DNA from: Tyto alba
Taxonomy: Eukaryota; Chordata; Aves; Strigiformes; Tytonidae
Assembly: GCF_018691265.1 (NCBI RefSeq)
Contig: NW_024881303.1
Coordinates: 12,889,777 to 12,953,776 of the forward strand
Direction: 5' to 3'
Length of the DNA stretch: 64,000 nucleotides
This document shows, piece after piece, positions 1-13,846 of this stretch. Both the position numbers and the translations under genes were made by a program. The number at the start of each line of letters is the position of its first letter. Position 1 is the stretch's first letter. Below the pieces are notes generated by a model. That model ran no database searches, was not told where the DNA came from, and saw nothing but the letters and a program-made list of their open reading frames with translations.

Positions 1-2732
1 GCAAGCAGGACCCCCCTGTTTTCTCCACACCCAAAATGCAGTAAGCACTGGCCCAAAGAGTGCTCCCCTACAGGAACTCATGCTCAGGAAGGCAGAAGTA
101 GCACAAAAAGGTGAGGACACAAAGCAAACAGAGCCCCACATACACACTGTCACCAGCAAAGAAGAACACAGAGTGTTCAGATGCTAAAAACCACCTCTCC
201 CTAATACAAGAAGCGAGGTCTACAAATAAATGATCAAAGGACCCCACATGTAGCATTAGCAGCCAAAGACATCATGGAAATTGAAGGGAGTGGAAAAGGA
301 ATCAGAGAAAGATGCTTCTCCCCAACCATCTAGAGAGGAGAGTTTGACCAAAATGGTGCTGTCAATTTTACGGGCTGGTTTCCAGCCGTCTCTCTCATAC
401 ACCCTTTTCTTCTGCTAACTATCTTCCTGCAAGAATTCCTCAACAGTGGCAAAAGGGGACTCTCTTGGCTGACAGAGGGAAGGAGAGACTAGAGAAAACA
501 ACTGCATTGCTGATTTTCAGTCCTGCATCCTAGAACAGTGAATTGAGAGGTGTAAAACTGAAGCATTAATTTCAGGGGGGTAGGAGAACTCTGAAAATAC
601 AAATGCCTGAAAGCAATGACTCCTCTCATCACCATTTGATCAGATTAAACGATCTCTCCAAGTGGGTCTTTTGGGAAAATTTCTCCCCCCCTACCCAAAC
701 TGCTTCTCAATGACCCCCATAAGCATCGCACCATGTTTAGTGGACTCTGTGACCCCAAGGACAGTTTGCAGCAGAAGTGAGTGTGCTAAAGCCTATAGAA
801 AGCAACAGGAATGCAGAGGTAGAGCTGTTGCTGCAACCTCAGTTCACCCCTATTACCGGGGTACTGCAGGAGCTCTGAACACTTTGCATATTACGTGATG
901 CAATACCCTGACAGAAAGGGGTGAAATGAGGACAAAAGCAGCAGTCTTCACAGCCTTGGTAATGTGCTTCACAGGGTTTGATCAATGCTGTAACCTGTGA
1001 GGAATTCTGGATGTTGCTGTATATTTCCCCCTCCCCTCCATCTCTTTTGATAACTGGGGGGAGGAGGGGAAGTCAAGACCGAGAACAAATCAATGTTATA
1101 TAAAGAAAATAAGGAGCATGGATTAGACACACACATGTGAAATTCTTCCGAATTTCAAAACACAATTACGATGGTACACAAACAACTACGAACAGTTTTT
1201 GCCTTAGCTATAAAAATGAGCAGCTGCATTGCCGTCCCGCCACCCTCACAGCGTCGGTGGAACAATCCTGCCACCTCGTGGTCCCAGCTCAGGAGAGGAA
1301 GCTGCAAAAAGCACAGAATTTGGACAAGTATCTCTCTAAAGCCACCTGCAACAGGAGGCAGGGGGGAACAGACAGAGATCAAAGCAAGGTGGCTTAACCA
1401 CTTTTTCCAGGCAGAATCACTTAAAAGAAAATAAACCTGTCCTCTTTAATAGGGTCTTCTGCCTTGGAAAAGCTATTTCCTCTTCTTGGCAAGATGCAAT
1501 GTGTGTCACAGGCAGGAGAGGAGCAAAGTGCCAGAGCACAGCCATGATTTGTGCCCTGGGCTGCACCCATCCAGGCAGGCATACAGCCTCCTCTAACAGT
1601 GCTTCCAGGAACAGAGCGCGCTAGTTACACAGAGGTTACTTAAAAATCACTTCATACACCTGAAGGCACAAGAGGATTTAGGCCTCAACTTCATTGCATC
1701 TGCAGCAGGTGAGGGATAAGTCTGGATGCAACTGCAAGGCAAAGGAAATACCAATCTTACCTGGAGAAGCATACTGGAATAGGAGCATGAGAAAATGCTC
1801 TGCAGTAGGGCAGAGTACCTTGAGTCACAGACTCCACAGTGTATCTCAACCTCCCACTGACTGACCTCCCTGTAGCTCAGATTTTACTTGTAGATCATCT
1901 CTTGTCCACACACCACGGACCGTAGGGTGCCATTGCATTAGAAGTCTCCTTTGGTAGCAGGGCCAGGATAAGCACCCCTCGCCTCCAGCTACCTCTTCCC
2001 ACCTGGGAGCACAAATATTTGCCTGGACCCTCAGGGAAGAGGACTGGGAAACTGTTCCACTCGAAAAACCACCAACCCTCTCCTGGTGCATTAGCTCCCT
2101 TACCCAAGCAACAGTGAAGCCATACAAGCACTGAGGGATGGTGGTTGAAAGTATGGAGATGTTCTCACCTACCAGGAGGGGCAGTCCCAGGCCCTCCTGT
2201 TGCCAGCCCTAGCTATGCAGGCTGCCCCCCTTTTACTTGCACTGGGCTCTGGATCCACTCAAGGCACCGAGCAGCTGACCACCACCAAAGCAGCTTGTTA
2301 CTCAAAAGTTTTACACTTCTTATATGGTTGTGTAACATACAGAAAATCACTTTGCTGGGAAGTTACACAAACCTCAGAAGAAACAAGCCCTCCTAGTTCC
2401 AGAGAGGGATGAGACTGGCTTAGCAAAAAGTGCAACTCATTCCCTGCCCCAGCACAGCACAGCGGCAGGGATGAGCAGGCAGGCAAGAACAGGCATGGCT
2501 ATGTAAACTAGCACTGGTGAGGAAAGAGTTGCTCACACAACCACACCTGGAGCCTAGAAACTGCAGCCTCAGAGGGCATGAAACAATGAATAAAGTGGAA
2601 TGCCCCACTGCTGGGACATTTGTCCTTTTAAAAGCCCTGACACCTACCAAAAGCTTTTTCCTCAAAGGCAACCAGTCACCACCCAGACAGTGCACACTAA
2701 TAAATTAGAAAAGAAACACCATGTCCGCCCTA

Positions 2733-2752
2733 TTTTTTTTTTTTTTTTTTTT
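2733..2752 (+). repeat. T20 homopolymer
   Basis: Run of 20 T in intron 3. No associated element recognised. Confidence 0.85.
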
Positions 2753-5700
2753 AATACTGCTCCTTGCATGGCCTGCATCTAAGGGCAAGTCCAAAGTTGA
2801 AACTCCGGTGATGGTTAAAGACCTGACTCATCCATCTGCCTTTAGATTTTGCTATACCAGCAGGAAGGCTGTACTGCAGGCACAGGTGTATTGAAAAATC
2901 TAGCATAGTTTTTGAAGCTTGCCAAAACTATTTAAAACTGTTTACCAGAAAAGGCCTTTTGCTAGTAGACATGTGTTACTTTTAAGGCTTTTACCAACAT
3001 ATGCTTATTCCTAAAGTTGCACCCTCAGCTGACACTATCACATCAAGAAAAGGCTCAACACCCTGTGCATATGTGTGAGGCAGTGTATTAATGAGGATTA
3101 CCATAAGAAAAGCCAGCTGGCTGATGCTCTCTTGCTCTCTGATGCTGGTGTTGTTCTTCAGAAACGCCGTGTGGATGCCCCTTGTAGGGATATCCATGGA
3201 TGACCCTCTGGGAGGAAAGACTGCTTCTTACACGTCCATCACATTTAACCTTCAGCCAGCAATTTGCTCTGCCATAGCACTGAACACCACTTTACTGGAG
3301 GAATGGCACAGGTTTCAGTAACCACAGAGCCCTGGGTACCATAAGCACAGATGTCTCCATATGTCCCACAGAAGAGAAGAAGGCAACAGAGATCTGACAA
3401 GGTAGCAGTAAAGAAGAAACACTACCCCTGGGAGCTAACACAGAACAGGCAGAGCCACATCAGCTCACCCAGGGACCTGAACTGTGACCATACAGGATGT
3501 GAGCATTGCTATCATTCAGCAGTGCAAACCTGATCCTAAATCAGACACAGGCATTGGACTGTATTAAATGTAACCAGCCAGAGCACTTGATACTGGGTTT
3601 GGAGCCCATGTAAGAACATAAAACCAGCAGACATTAGCTTCTGGCACAGCGGGAATACTCGTTCCCACGTATAACCTTCCAAGAAAGAGAGAGGAAGTTA
3701 CAGACAGGATAAATTCACAGAGCACGCGCCCGAACAACAAAGTGAGTTTATAGCAGAACAGCTCTCTACATTATTCAGCACAGTGCTCTCAATTCAGTCC
3801 GAGAAGCCCTAAAGCCAGATTTATTCTGCTGTCAAACCATGGCCTGAGTTAACTCTGAGAGGCTACAGCCTTGGATTATACACTTCAACTACAAGCAGTA
3901 ACATGCCCAAGCAATGCAAGTAACAACATTATCAATACAGTTGTGGCAAGGGGTAGAATATTTTAAAAATTATTTGATCAGATGGTTCAATGCAAGAGAT
4001 GGTAACTTGGATTAGAAGAAACCTCCCTCACGCAGATTTTCTTATGGAAATTATTATTTTTTGCACTCCTGGAGAATGCCTGATCTGATGCATCCTTTTC
4101 AAAAGCCAGATTCAACAATTCAAAAACAAAAAACAAAACAGTTAGACACACACCAATGACAGAGTCAGTATTGGAGGCCAGCAATTCAGACTACTAGCAG
4201 TCTGATACAAAGCTTCAGTACTCTACATAGCAACATTGTCTGCTCTTCATCCATGTCACACTATATGTGCTGAAATTCTTGGTCTGAAAAATAGTCAGTG
4301 CAGACTACCATAAAGCTTGGTCAAGCAATCTGGTGTCAACCAGCTTCAGAAGCCACCAAGGAATATCCAGACTCAAAGTCCTCCCTCTAAAGAGGGTGAA
4401 ACCTTTCACAGGGTCCATTTTCCACCCTCCAAAACATTTTTGAAAGCTCCTGTTTAAACCAGAACTGTTAACACTCCTCGTTGTGGTAGGAATGAAAACT
4501 AATACATGCACTGTATCAGAGCCAGGCTTCCTAAACAGCATGGGTAACTCCACTTCCCAATGACATAGGGTCTTTGTGCAACATTAGGGCACACACACAA
4601 GGGTATGTGGGAGCAGAAGAGCCATCAGGTTAAATTACAGCTCATTATTATTACTATTAACAATAATAAAGCCTGTGACAAGAGTAGAAGCCATGCTGAC
4701 CCCCTTTATAATGGTTACAGAAGCAAAAGAAACAATCAATTTGTCCCATAGCTACCTCCTTGAAGGACGTCACTTGGGCAGAAAGGAAGCATGGAGCAAG
4801 CCAGCAGGCAGCGTAAGGAAGAAGTCACACAGAGGAGCTGCCCTCGGCAGAAGTGCCCAGAGCCAGGAGCTGCTCGTGGAGGGGACAGAGCCTCCAGCTG
4901 CAACTGCCCACATCCAGCTCCTCAGCAGCTGGAACAGGGGAACACCATAATCCTGAATGGCGACTGGTCAGGTCACAGAAGCACCACTTACCACTTCAGT
5001 TATTTTTTGCAGCCAGCCCCCTCGCTTCCAAACCCAGCTATATGAGCAACATAATAGTCTCAGCAACCCAGACAGTCTCTGCACTCATGAACAAGTTGCA
5101 TACAACTTGCTTCCGGCAAAATTAGATGAAGAACGATAGAGACTACGTAAAGGCAGCTTGATGTTGGAGGGGAACAAATCCTTCAGTTGTATTTTCTGAG
5201 GCATTACTGGGATGCTTTTGTTCCTTCTACATCTACAGTTAAAAACTTATTTTCAGATGTTTGGGGCTGGCCACTTCTAAGAAGGCAAGGGCATTCCCAC
5301 AACTCCACTCGCTGTACTACTGCATCTGGGTGCTAAGAATTAAAAAATTAGGTCTCAAACTGGCTTTGAAAGACTCCATTTTCCTCACTTTCACATCAGC
5401 AGGATGTGAGCAAGTTAGCAGGAAGCAGAACAACAGAGACAAGATAAACACTTCCAATGCACAGAATGCTGCACAACCTGAAGAGAACTGCTTATCTTGA
5501 GAGCCACTGCAGCTCTGCCCCATCCCTCTGCTGAAAGTTCCTATTCCTGCTTCCTGCAGGAACAGTTTGGCTGCTTAATCACTTAAGGGAGGCCACGAAC
5601 TATGGCAACATAAACAAGCACCTACTACAGGTTAAGGTGCAGTGGTTCATGAAAATCCTGGTGTCTTACCCCACACATGAGAACCTGGGCTATAAACAGA

Positions 5701-7340
5701 GGTCAAGCCTGTCATTCCCACCAAGACCAGCCAGACTAGAGCACACTCGGCCCGTCCCAGGGCTGGGCCCAAGCAGCATGAAGTAGCTGCAGCCTGCTGG
5801 TTCTTGTCATACTGGTCCTACAACTCCCACAGTGCCTATCAGGCTAGCTAGGATGGCTCCCAAACATATTTCAGATGAAGGCTCCCTGCCAGGATAACTC
5901 TTAACACAGCTATCATCACTTCATTACATCCACATCATCTTGTCTCTAAACTTTTCTTCAGGAAAAAGCTTCTTCCTAGCACCAGTACTAGTTCAATCCA
6001 CACAGCAGCAACAGGAGTGGCAGGCGGCATTTTCAAACTGGGTCATCTCGGCAGGTTCAGAGAAGGCCTATTTCACACTGCAGTAAAAAGAAGGAACAAA
6101 CAGGTGGCAGGAGAGAACAAGGCACAAGAAACTGGTGACAGCTCCCCACCTCTCAGCACAGCAGCAAAAATTCCTCCAGGATAACACAGCTACCTTAGGT
6201 AAGACATCCTCTTCCTGCATACTCCCCAACACATTCTCTCCTTCAGGTTTTTTGTTTGTGGGTTGGTTTGGTTTTTTGTTTTGGGGTTTTTGTGAGTTTT
6301 CAAACAAAAACAAAGAATAAAAAACAAACAAGCAAACAAAAAATCTAAACCACAATCCACTGCACCTTGGGTGAAATCCATCCCAAACACACACGTGAAT
6401 CCTTCCACACCAAATTGCTTTCCTGGCTCCAATACAAACCACTGCTGTGAAAGGGTTAAAATCTCATCTGATTTAAATATGCATTCAGGATGCAGAAATA
6501 TCAACCTACAGCAATAATGATGAAAGAGCTGCTCTGAGATTTCCACACAGCATTGCAACAGCAACTAGCATAGCAGATGACAAACAAAGGGGAAACTGCA
6601 GCTAAGTTTGAGGCAACTCAGCCATTTCTGGGATACACCCATAGCCTTTGAAGCCTGGTATCTTCTTTTTGCTGTTCACAATATTGCTACTATAAACATA
6701 GAAAGTTGTCTCAGCTAAAATGAAAAACTGCATCACTTCACCTTCATCTTTTGAGCATTTTCTGAAATGCAGCAACTGCAGCTGCTGAGAGAAGTGGCCA
6801 CGACTGTATTAATAATACAGCTAAACTCAAGCAGAATCTCAAATTAAATGTCAGTTCTCATTTCTGAATTCATGGAGTTGTATTCTTCAGCTATTCTGTT
6901 TGCATCCAAGCTTCACAGCTGCCAGGTTCACTGCATAATATGAAATTTGGATTAGGGATAAACATAAACCCAATTCTGCTTTTCCATTACTCTTTTTTGC
7001 TGTCACTGGGACAGCCAACAAACTGCCATTTCTAGGGAAGGAGTGCATACAAACAGCAAGATCGTAAGTTGCGGGGTTTTTGCTATCTTCACTTGAGTGA
7101 CAAAAGGTAAACACCTAGATTTAGGCAACAATTATAATCCCTGAAGTCTATGCCTCCTGAGTCCTAGAAGTTCTGGCTCTACATGACAGCTATTTTTTAA
7201 GGCTAACACTCTCCCTACTACCAGCAAAATTCACTTCAACAAAATAAACCTCAGACATAAACAAGCAGAAAAACCCCAAATAAGAAAAGTACAATACATA
7301 CATGGCTCCTTCAAAACCTCCCACAGCACTTAGCCAGCCA

Positions 7341-7341
<1 letters not shown>

Positions 7342-7373
<32 letters not shown>
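7342..7373 (+). repeat. A32 homopolymer
   Basis: An uninterrupted run of 32 A in intron 3. I see no recognisable retrocopy or LINE body immediately 5' of it on either strand, so it is called a simple repeat and not a tail. Confidence 0.85.
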
Positions 7374-7376
<3 letters not shown>

Positions 7377-10300
7377 CAAACTCAGCTAAGAGTTCAGTAA
7401 TACTTTTTTCTCTCTGGTGGCAAAGCCCAAGCAGCTCCCACTCTCCCATCCCTGACCAAGGTGGCTGCACTCTCACTCAATGCCAGCACAACATTTCGTG
7501 GTGGTTGTGTTATAAACCAAGTCACAGAAATTATAGGGGACCAAAAACAAAACTACAATTCCAACTGTTTCAAGGATCCTGTTTATAGCATGATGGAGGA
7601 AAAGGACTTAAAAAGCATCTTTGCTGATGCTGAATACACACCAGACTACATCCTCTCCCTCACTGCGGCTGCCCAGGGAGGGTTGCCTCTCGGGTACCTC
7701 TGAAACACAAATCCCATCCATTTGAAATGCATCCTGTTAAATAGGGGCTTCATGTTCTAAAATGAAGACTTTAAGATAGCACTTTCCCCAGTCTACTCTC
7801 TTCCACTTGTGGTTTTCCACTCACATTTATTTACTGCTAGGGCACGCTACACCCCAAGGAAAATGAGAACTGATGACAACAGCTGATAAGTCCTACGTCC
7901 ACAGAATTCACAGGCCAAAATAAGTGAGCTGAGGGGGAAAGGATATGTCCAAGCAGAAGCCCTTCTCAAACAGTTATGGCTTAGCTACATACTGAAAACA
8001 GAGACTTGCCACACAAAGCATGATCAGACACACTCAGCAACCTGGGAAAACAAACATTTTCCTGTCCTCTACTCTGGCAGTCATTTTAAGTTAGAAAATT
8101 CAGACAAAGGTGATTGCCAAGCTTGTTTTAACAACCCCTTTAAAAAAGAAACTAAAGAATATTCATTGCCTATTCTGTGCAAAGATTACCCCTTGAACTA
8201 CAGCTGGAAAAAGACTCTGGCCATTTAAGCCTGCAACCTGCCCTCAGAAATTTTAGGATTCACAACAGAGGGCAGCTACCAAAACACTCTCACTCAGAAG
8301 AGGCTGTTAACACACAAATAACCAGGACACACTTACAGACTTGGTTTGAGATCCTGAATGCCAACTCATAGCTTCTTAGGGTGGAGCACTGCTGCTCCAC
8401 ACTCCCAAGCCGTTACCCAGCCTGTGGCACAGTTAACTAAACCTTGCCCATCCAGACACCGTAGGGTTAATATCCTTAGTAACCATAGCAACCAGCACTT
8501 CTTCCTCCATCATCGCCTCAGCTGGTACATTGCTGCCTTCCCAACATCAGGTTTTGTAACACATTTGGGGACCCCTCCCTTTCCCCCCAGCCACACGGTT
8601 TGGCCAAGCACATCACAAGAATGTTGGAGCACTCGCTGCTTCACTTAATTCTGGTTTTCCTCTGTCTCCACACCCCCTATGGCACTTCTACCTCCCCTTG
8701 CAGGGGGAAGGAGGCTGTCTAAATTCTCTCCATATGCACCAAGGCTGGTATAATGTAACCTTGCAGGAAGGGATACCACAGGGTAATGGAGGGAGAGGCT
8801 GGTGAGAGTCCAAAGTTGGCATGCTGATCAACCATCAGGTCAAACAGAAACAGCACTGCAAGACCAGGGGACCCAGCTGCCATCCACAACCCACTGTCCC
8901 ATGGGTATTAGGGACAGCACTTGTCTCTGCAGTGACACCCCATAACTTGCAAATCCACTGGGGGACACCCACCAAGACATTGGTGATAAACAAAAACTCT
9001 GATCTAGCAGACATATACTCTGTCAGGAAGAGAGCAAAAAAATTACTTTCAAAACAGAGCTTATCACTGGGAAAAGAATACATCTTTCCCCTCTTGTAGT
9101 TCACCTTTGAAGTGCAGATACATAAAAGAAATCATCACATCCTATCCTCTTGCCTGGTTTCCATCCCTCGTTCCTGGGCAGCTGCAGCATGCCAGCACTT
9201 GCTCATCTCTAAACCAACCCAGTGTCATTTTTATGGTTCCACCCATTGGCGTACTTGGCACAGACAGATACACTGCTGGTTTTTTAATAGCTTCATGCTG
9301 GCCCAGCTCTATCCTGTGCAGGGTTTCCACAGCATCGTTACAATGCATTTTTCACTTTTCCCCCCTCCTTCCCAACGTGCCGCTCAAAGAGAGCGGATGC
9401 CTGTCTTCCTGCTCCTCTATGTCACCTTGCTCAAGACCTCACTCTCCCTGTCTCCTTCCCCACCCCCTGCGACAGAGTCCCAACACAGTCAGAACAGTTG
9501 CCCTCCATGGCACCAAGTCCTCTGAGAGCCTCTCAGGAGTCTCATTTTGAAAGCAAGCTCTTTGTAAGAGGTGCAACACCGGCCACAGCACACAGGGTAT
9601 TTGGAGCACAGCTGGAAGGGGAGCACAGTTATTTTAAGTTCAAACGTCCAGTTACGGCACAATGACAATTATTTCCTTCTTCTCCAAAAGAGACAGGACA
9701 AAATTCTAGCTTTGGGCTTTGTGAACTGCTCCCTAACGGTGGCAACTTCTATGCAGGTAATCCCTCAAAGGCAGAAGTCTGGCAGTAGATATGGAACATG
9801 CTGGCAGCATTCAACTTTGGTATGAATATGGGCAAGGCTGTAAGTTGTTTGTACCCAGGATTAATGGTTAATGAGGCACAGGATAAAAAAAGTGATCCAT
9901 GTGCCACCACATACTTTTGTTTGTTTTAATCTTCTCTACCACATCCATCACTCCATTGCATTCAGGCAATAGGCTTCTCCAACATGATTAAAACACTGAT
10001 CCAGCATATAGGATGCACGGGACCTAAACAAGCTTTAACTAACTGTACAAGCCTAGAGCATCAGGTATGCAGATATGCACCAGGTCGTGGCTGACACACT
10101 GGTCTTTCCAGGATTCATTTCAGCAGCTTAGAGAGGACCCTCCCATAACCTCCACCAGTTTGGCCAGTCCTCTGTCAAATCCATCAGCACGCATTACTCT
10201 GAGCATTGTCCCAGATCTGTTCAGTGCTTTGTAGCACGGATTCACCTTTAACGGAGGTGGCTTCCAAGAGTTTCACTCATTGCACAGAACTGTCCTGCTC

Positions 10301-13300
10301 ACAAGAGCTACCAGTTCACTCCAAGCTGACAGCGAACACGTGCTGCACAAACTTCCTTCTTCACATTGAGCCCCGGCCACAGGAACAGAGAAAAGTCCTG
10401 TGACTTTTTAAAGAGCTCACTACAAGAACAGACACAGGATTGATTAAAGGCTTTGGAGTAACTAGACACAGGTAGCAACATGCTACTGATTGGAAGGATT
10501 TGTTCACCCACACTTCAACCTGAACAGCAATATTAACAATGGATGTGCTAACTGGGATTCACAGTACTTGCAGCCCAAGGGCTACACCAACCTCCTGGAG
10601 ACCAAAGCTCCTTCCACTTGCAATTTCACACTGCCAATGATTCCCCCCCGCCCCAGGATAACATGCATTACAAAAATCCATGGTTTAAAAAGGCATCAAG
10701 AACTAGAGAATCCATCACTTCCCTGGATAACTTCCAATAGTCAATCACAAACAAACCCCCACACACTCAGGCATTTCATTTCAGTCCATGTGGATTTTTT
10801 TTGCAGCCATCTATTTGTATTATGGATGTCTCTTACTATGTCAAAATTTCCCTTTGAGAAAATAATTTACAGTAGTCCCCTTTCAGTCTCTTTCAGTAAG
10901 CTAAACAGATGGAGTTTGCTTCAGCTTCAGTTTCCAAAACATTTCAGTAGCTCCCATCTCCATCCTTTTCTCAGTTTTTCAACACTAAAGACACTATTTT
11001 GAGGATCATTTTCCTGACTGTTTCTGGGTGCAGAGGCAACAAACTGTTCCAGTGACTACTTCACTCTTTACACTCACATCATCCATTGGGTCAAGCTGAA
11101 CACTGGGAAGCTTTGTTGTATTACCTGCCCACTGCATCCCCAAAATTGCTCTCCAAGTCACTTCTTTGCAAACTTGATGCACAAGGCCAGACCCTTCAGT
11201 ACTGAGATTCATAACCCTGAAGTTGGGTCATTAAGAGCCCACTGTAATGGCATCAGTCCAAGTTATGAAAAGACCCAAAGCACTCTACAAAATTATCAGT
11301 AGCATTCATTTTATTTACCATCCTGTCAGTCTATGGCTCATCCTCAATTTCTCTCCACAGCAATTCCGTATCAATTCCCACATCACCGATGGAAATGTTG
11401 ATCATTATCAGTCCTCTTACAGATCTCCATGGACCCCATTTAATTAGGATTCACTATCAACAATGCCAGGACTTGTCAGTGAACTTGAAGAGAGAGACCT
11501 CATGTCCCCTCATGTTCTTCCATCATAAAGCGGATCAGGGAACTCTGCTTGTAACACATTTAGTAAGTGCTGTACAGCCATTGCAGAGCACTGGTATTTT
11601 GGAGGATATTCCCATCTTTTGAAAGGAAGGGGAATTGAATCAGACTCTCATGCAATCAATGCTTAACAGCTGGCTGAATACATTAGAGCTATAAAGTTAT
11701 TTCTACCAATCAATCCATTTCTAGTCTCAAAAAGAACAAAAGCAGCTGCTGTCAGCAGGATTTGGTTTTCACAGCTCATTTCTAAGTAATGCCAGGTAGA
11801 GACAGGAATAACTGACACTTTTCAGTACTGTCAGCTCAAATTGACACAGGACAAAGCAGTGACCAACCAGCCCACTCTTACCCTCCTCTCTCACTCTGCA
11901 CAGTTGCCCTCTCACCATCTGCTGGAGTTTTCCTGCAACCCCAAGGTCCCCGAGCCCACCTCTCCCTTTTACTACTACTGAATTTCACAACTCCATCCCT
12001 CTATACCAATTAGGCACTTGGGAGATATTTCATGTGTCATAACACAAGACCATCATACTTCTCTCCCCCAAACACCATACAAAATATTTTTTTTTTTTTC
12101 CTGTATCTTTTTTGGAGGGTGAAATTACTGGTAAGCCTACACTCTTAATAAAATGTTGAGTCTTTTGAGAAATTTCTTCTTGTCCTCTTCTTATATTCAT
12201 ATTGTTTTCCCCAACTTTTTTATTGTACCAGCAACAATTAACTGCCACCTAGTTTTTATTCATCAATGTCATACTACATTTTTAATTACCTCTTAGGTTC
12301 ATGACATCATCTTAGCAGATATTATACCCCTTTTATGCTCAATATCCTTGCATATTTTTGTGCCTATTGCAACAGAATACTCACTCACAGATTATTTTAC
12401 TCAGTTCCACATATCTTCACTCTTTTTCCTCCACCATCCTCTCTTCCCCCTCCAAGAAACCTGTTTCCTATCAGGCAGGAGTTAAATGTTCCAAAGCTGA
12501 ACTGATATTTAAAAGACTCTCAGACTTGAGAGGCAGCTACAGGAACCCTCTGTGTCACAGATGACCCATGAAGAGTTGTTCCTTTTGGTGGAGGCAAGTT
12601 TCTTGCTCTTATACCTTTTTTATAGGTTTCTAGCTGTAGATAACAATCAAATACATCCCACTCGTCAGTCTTACTTAGTTCAGCAACCAATAGCCAGCAG
12701 GGAGCAGACAAGACACCACTGGCAGGAGAGAAGGCAGACATGATCCTTGCAAAGCCCTTTTTATCTGTAGATCACAGTACCATCATCCTTCTGTAATTTA
12801 AGGGGCAACCTGCTCAGTGGAACAAATGCCCCAGGGCAGAGCCCAGCCCTTTCATGACAGAGCCAGTTTGTGCACATTCTCTGCTGCCTTAATTTGCAAA
12901 TGCCACTACATCCTCGAAAGTGTCCTGTGATGCATCTTAGCCCTTGGGTCTAGGGAAAAAACAGGTATCAACTTAATAGTGCCACCACAAACAACTGCAG
13001 AGGAACAGGAATGCAAGATTCTTATTCTTGGTCCCAGAATCAGAAAGGAGAAAAAAATAGGTACAAGCACAAAGCCAAAAATAGCTCCTTTCATCTCCCT
13101 CCCCCAAAAGCACTTAGGTTTAGTTACTGCATTCAAACAGCAGCCCTTTAATCAAGGAGTCCTACTTATTCATGAGGAGAACTGTAGCTAGACAAACCTT
13201 CAAACACTAGTTCTGCCATCTGGCAGCAGCACTAAGACTTGTTCCCAGACACACACAGAGCACTGGTAATTGCCCTCACGTGGAATTCCAAGGCACTGCA

Positions 13301-13762
13301 ATTGTTCTGGCATTTAAACATCCATGGGCTCCAGATGTGGATTTTATTTGTGTCTTTGTGGGAAAAAAGGTACTACTAATTACCATATATTTCCCCTCCT
13401 CAAATACTTCTCATTTTCCTATCTCCAGTTACTTCTGACATCTTCTACAGCACCAGCAGCAAAAAAAGCAGATCGTGTAGGCCCATGGATAAGTATCTTA
13501 AAGAATTCGTATCAAGGAAGAAAGTGTGTCGTATTTCTCCTGCTTTCCCTGACTCCGTGAATTTGACACTCTGAGAATCTGCCCAGTGGGGAACAAAGCT
13601 CTTCTGCAGGACTGCTTTGTAGGCTTTTCTTTTCTCAAATGAATTTCAAATTGTAATGGAAAGGTCACAGACATAACCCCTCTACTGAAAGTGGCAACTT
13701 TGCATTCTTAGAAGTGATACATGTAAGGGAAAGGGGGAATAGAAGCATCTGAAGAGACTTAC

Positions 13763-13846
13763 ATTTTGCTTCAGACAGATTCTGGTTAGGTGACCAGACC
13801 AGCATGCCAAGATTCTCTCTCTCCTGACTTCGCCTTGCGAGTTTGG
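13763..13846 (-). CDS. RCOR1: RCOR1 coding exon 3 (ELM2 domain, continued)
   Basis: This 84-nt exon lies inside a longer non-coding stretch and is too short to stand out as an ORF. On the minus strand a T-rich acceptor (TTTTCTTTTAAG) is followed by CC, which completes an Ala codon with the G from exon 2. The exon then encodes KLARRSQERENLGMLVW and SPNQNLSEAK, ending AAA T followed by GTAAGT. Human RCOR1 has the same residues except Asp for the Glu in QEREN. The phase 1 junctions match exon 2, and the leftover T fits the Leu codon that begins the next human segment (LDEYIAIAKEKHG). I could not find that next exon between here and position 1, so the gene continues outside the window. Confidence 0.95.

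Larger units (their letters stand above)
1..13762 (-). other. RCOR1: RCOR1 intron 3, partial
   Basis: Non-coding sequence downstream of exon 3 in the direction of transcription. It opens with donor GTAAGT at 13762-13757 and runs out of the window. I looked on the minus strand for the following CoREST segments (LDEYIAIAKEKHGYNMEQ, ALGMLFWHKHNIEK and the SANT1 start) and did not find them. Contents are unremarkable: a T20 run at 2733, an A32 run at 7342, an imperfect GC-rich hairpin at 1025-1071 and several open frames under 175 codons that look like chance. Confidence 0.8.

Noticed and set aside
7342..7373. A32 run as the poly(A) tail of a processed pseudogene
   Set aside because: No coding remnant or target-site duplication could be recognised next to it on either strand.
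9107..9550. Two overlapping plus-strand open frames of 137-147 codons
   Set aside because: Mutually overlapping frames in a C-rich segment. No recognisable product.
10490..11002. 170-codon plus-strand open frame in intron 3
   Set aside because: A frame of this length is expected by chance in 64 kb. No domain, no homology recognised and no codon-like regularity seen.
1..13762. Next RCOR1 exon (LDEYIAIAKEKHG...) in the left part of the window
   Set aside because: Reading the minus strand for this conserved segment and for the ALGMLFWHKHN segment gave no match, so it is presumed to lie beyond position 1.
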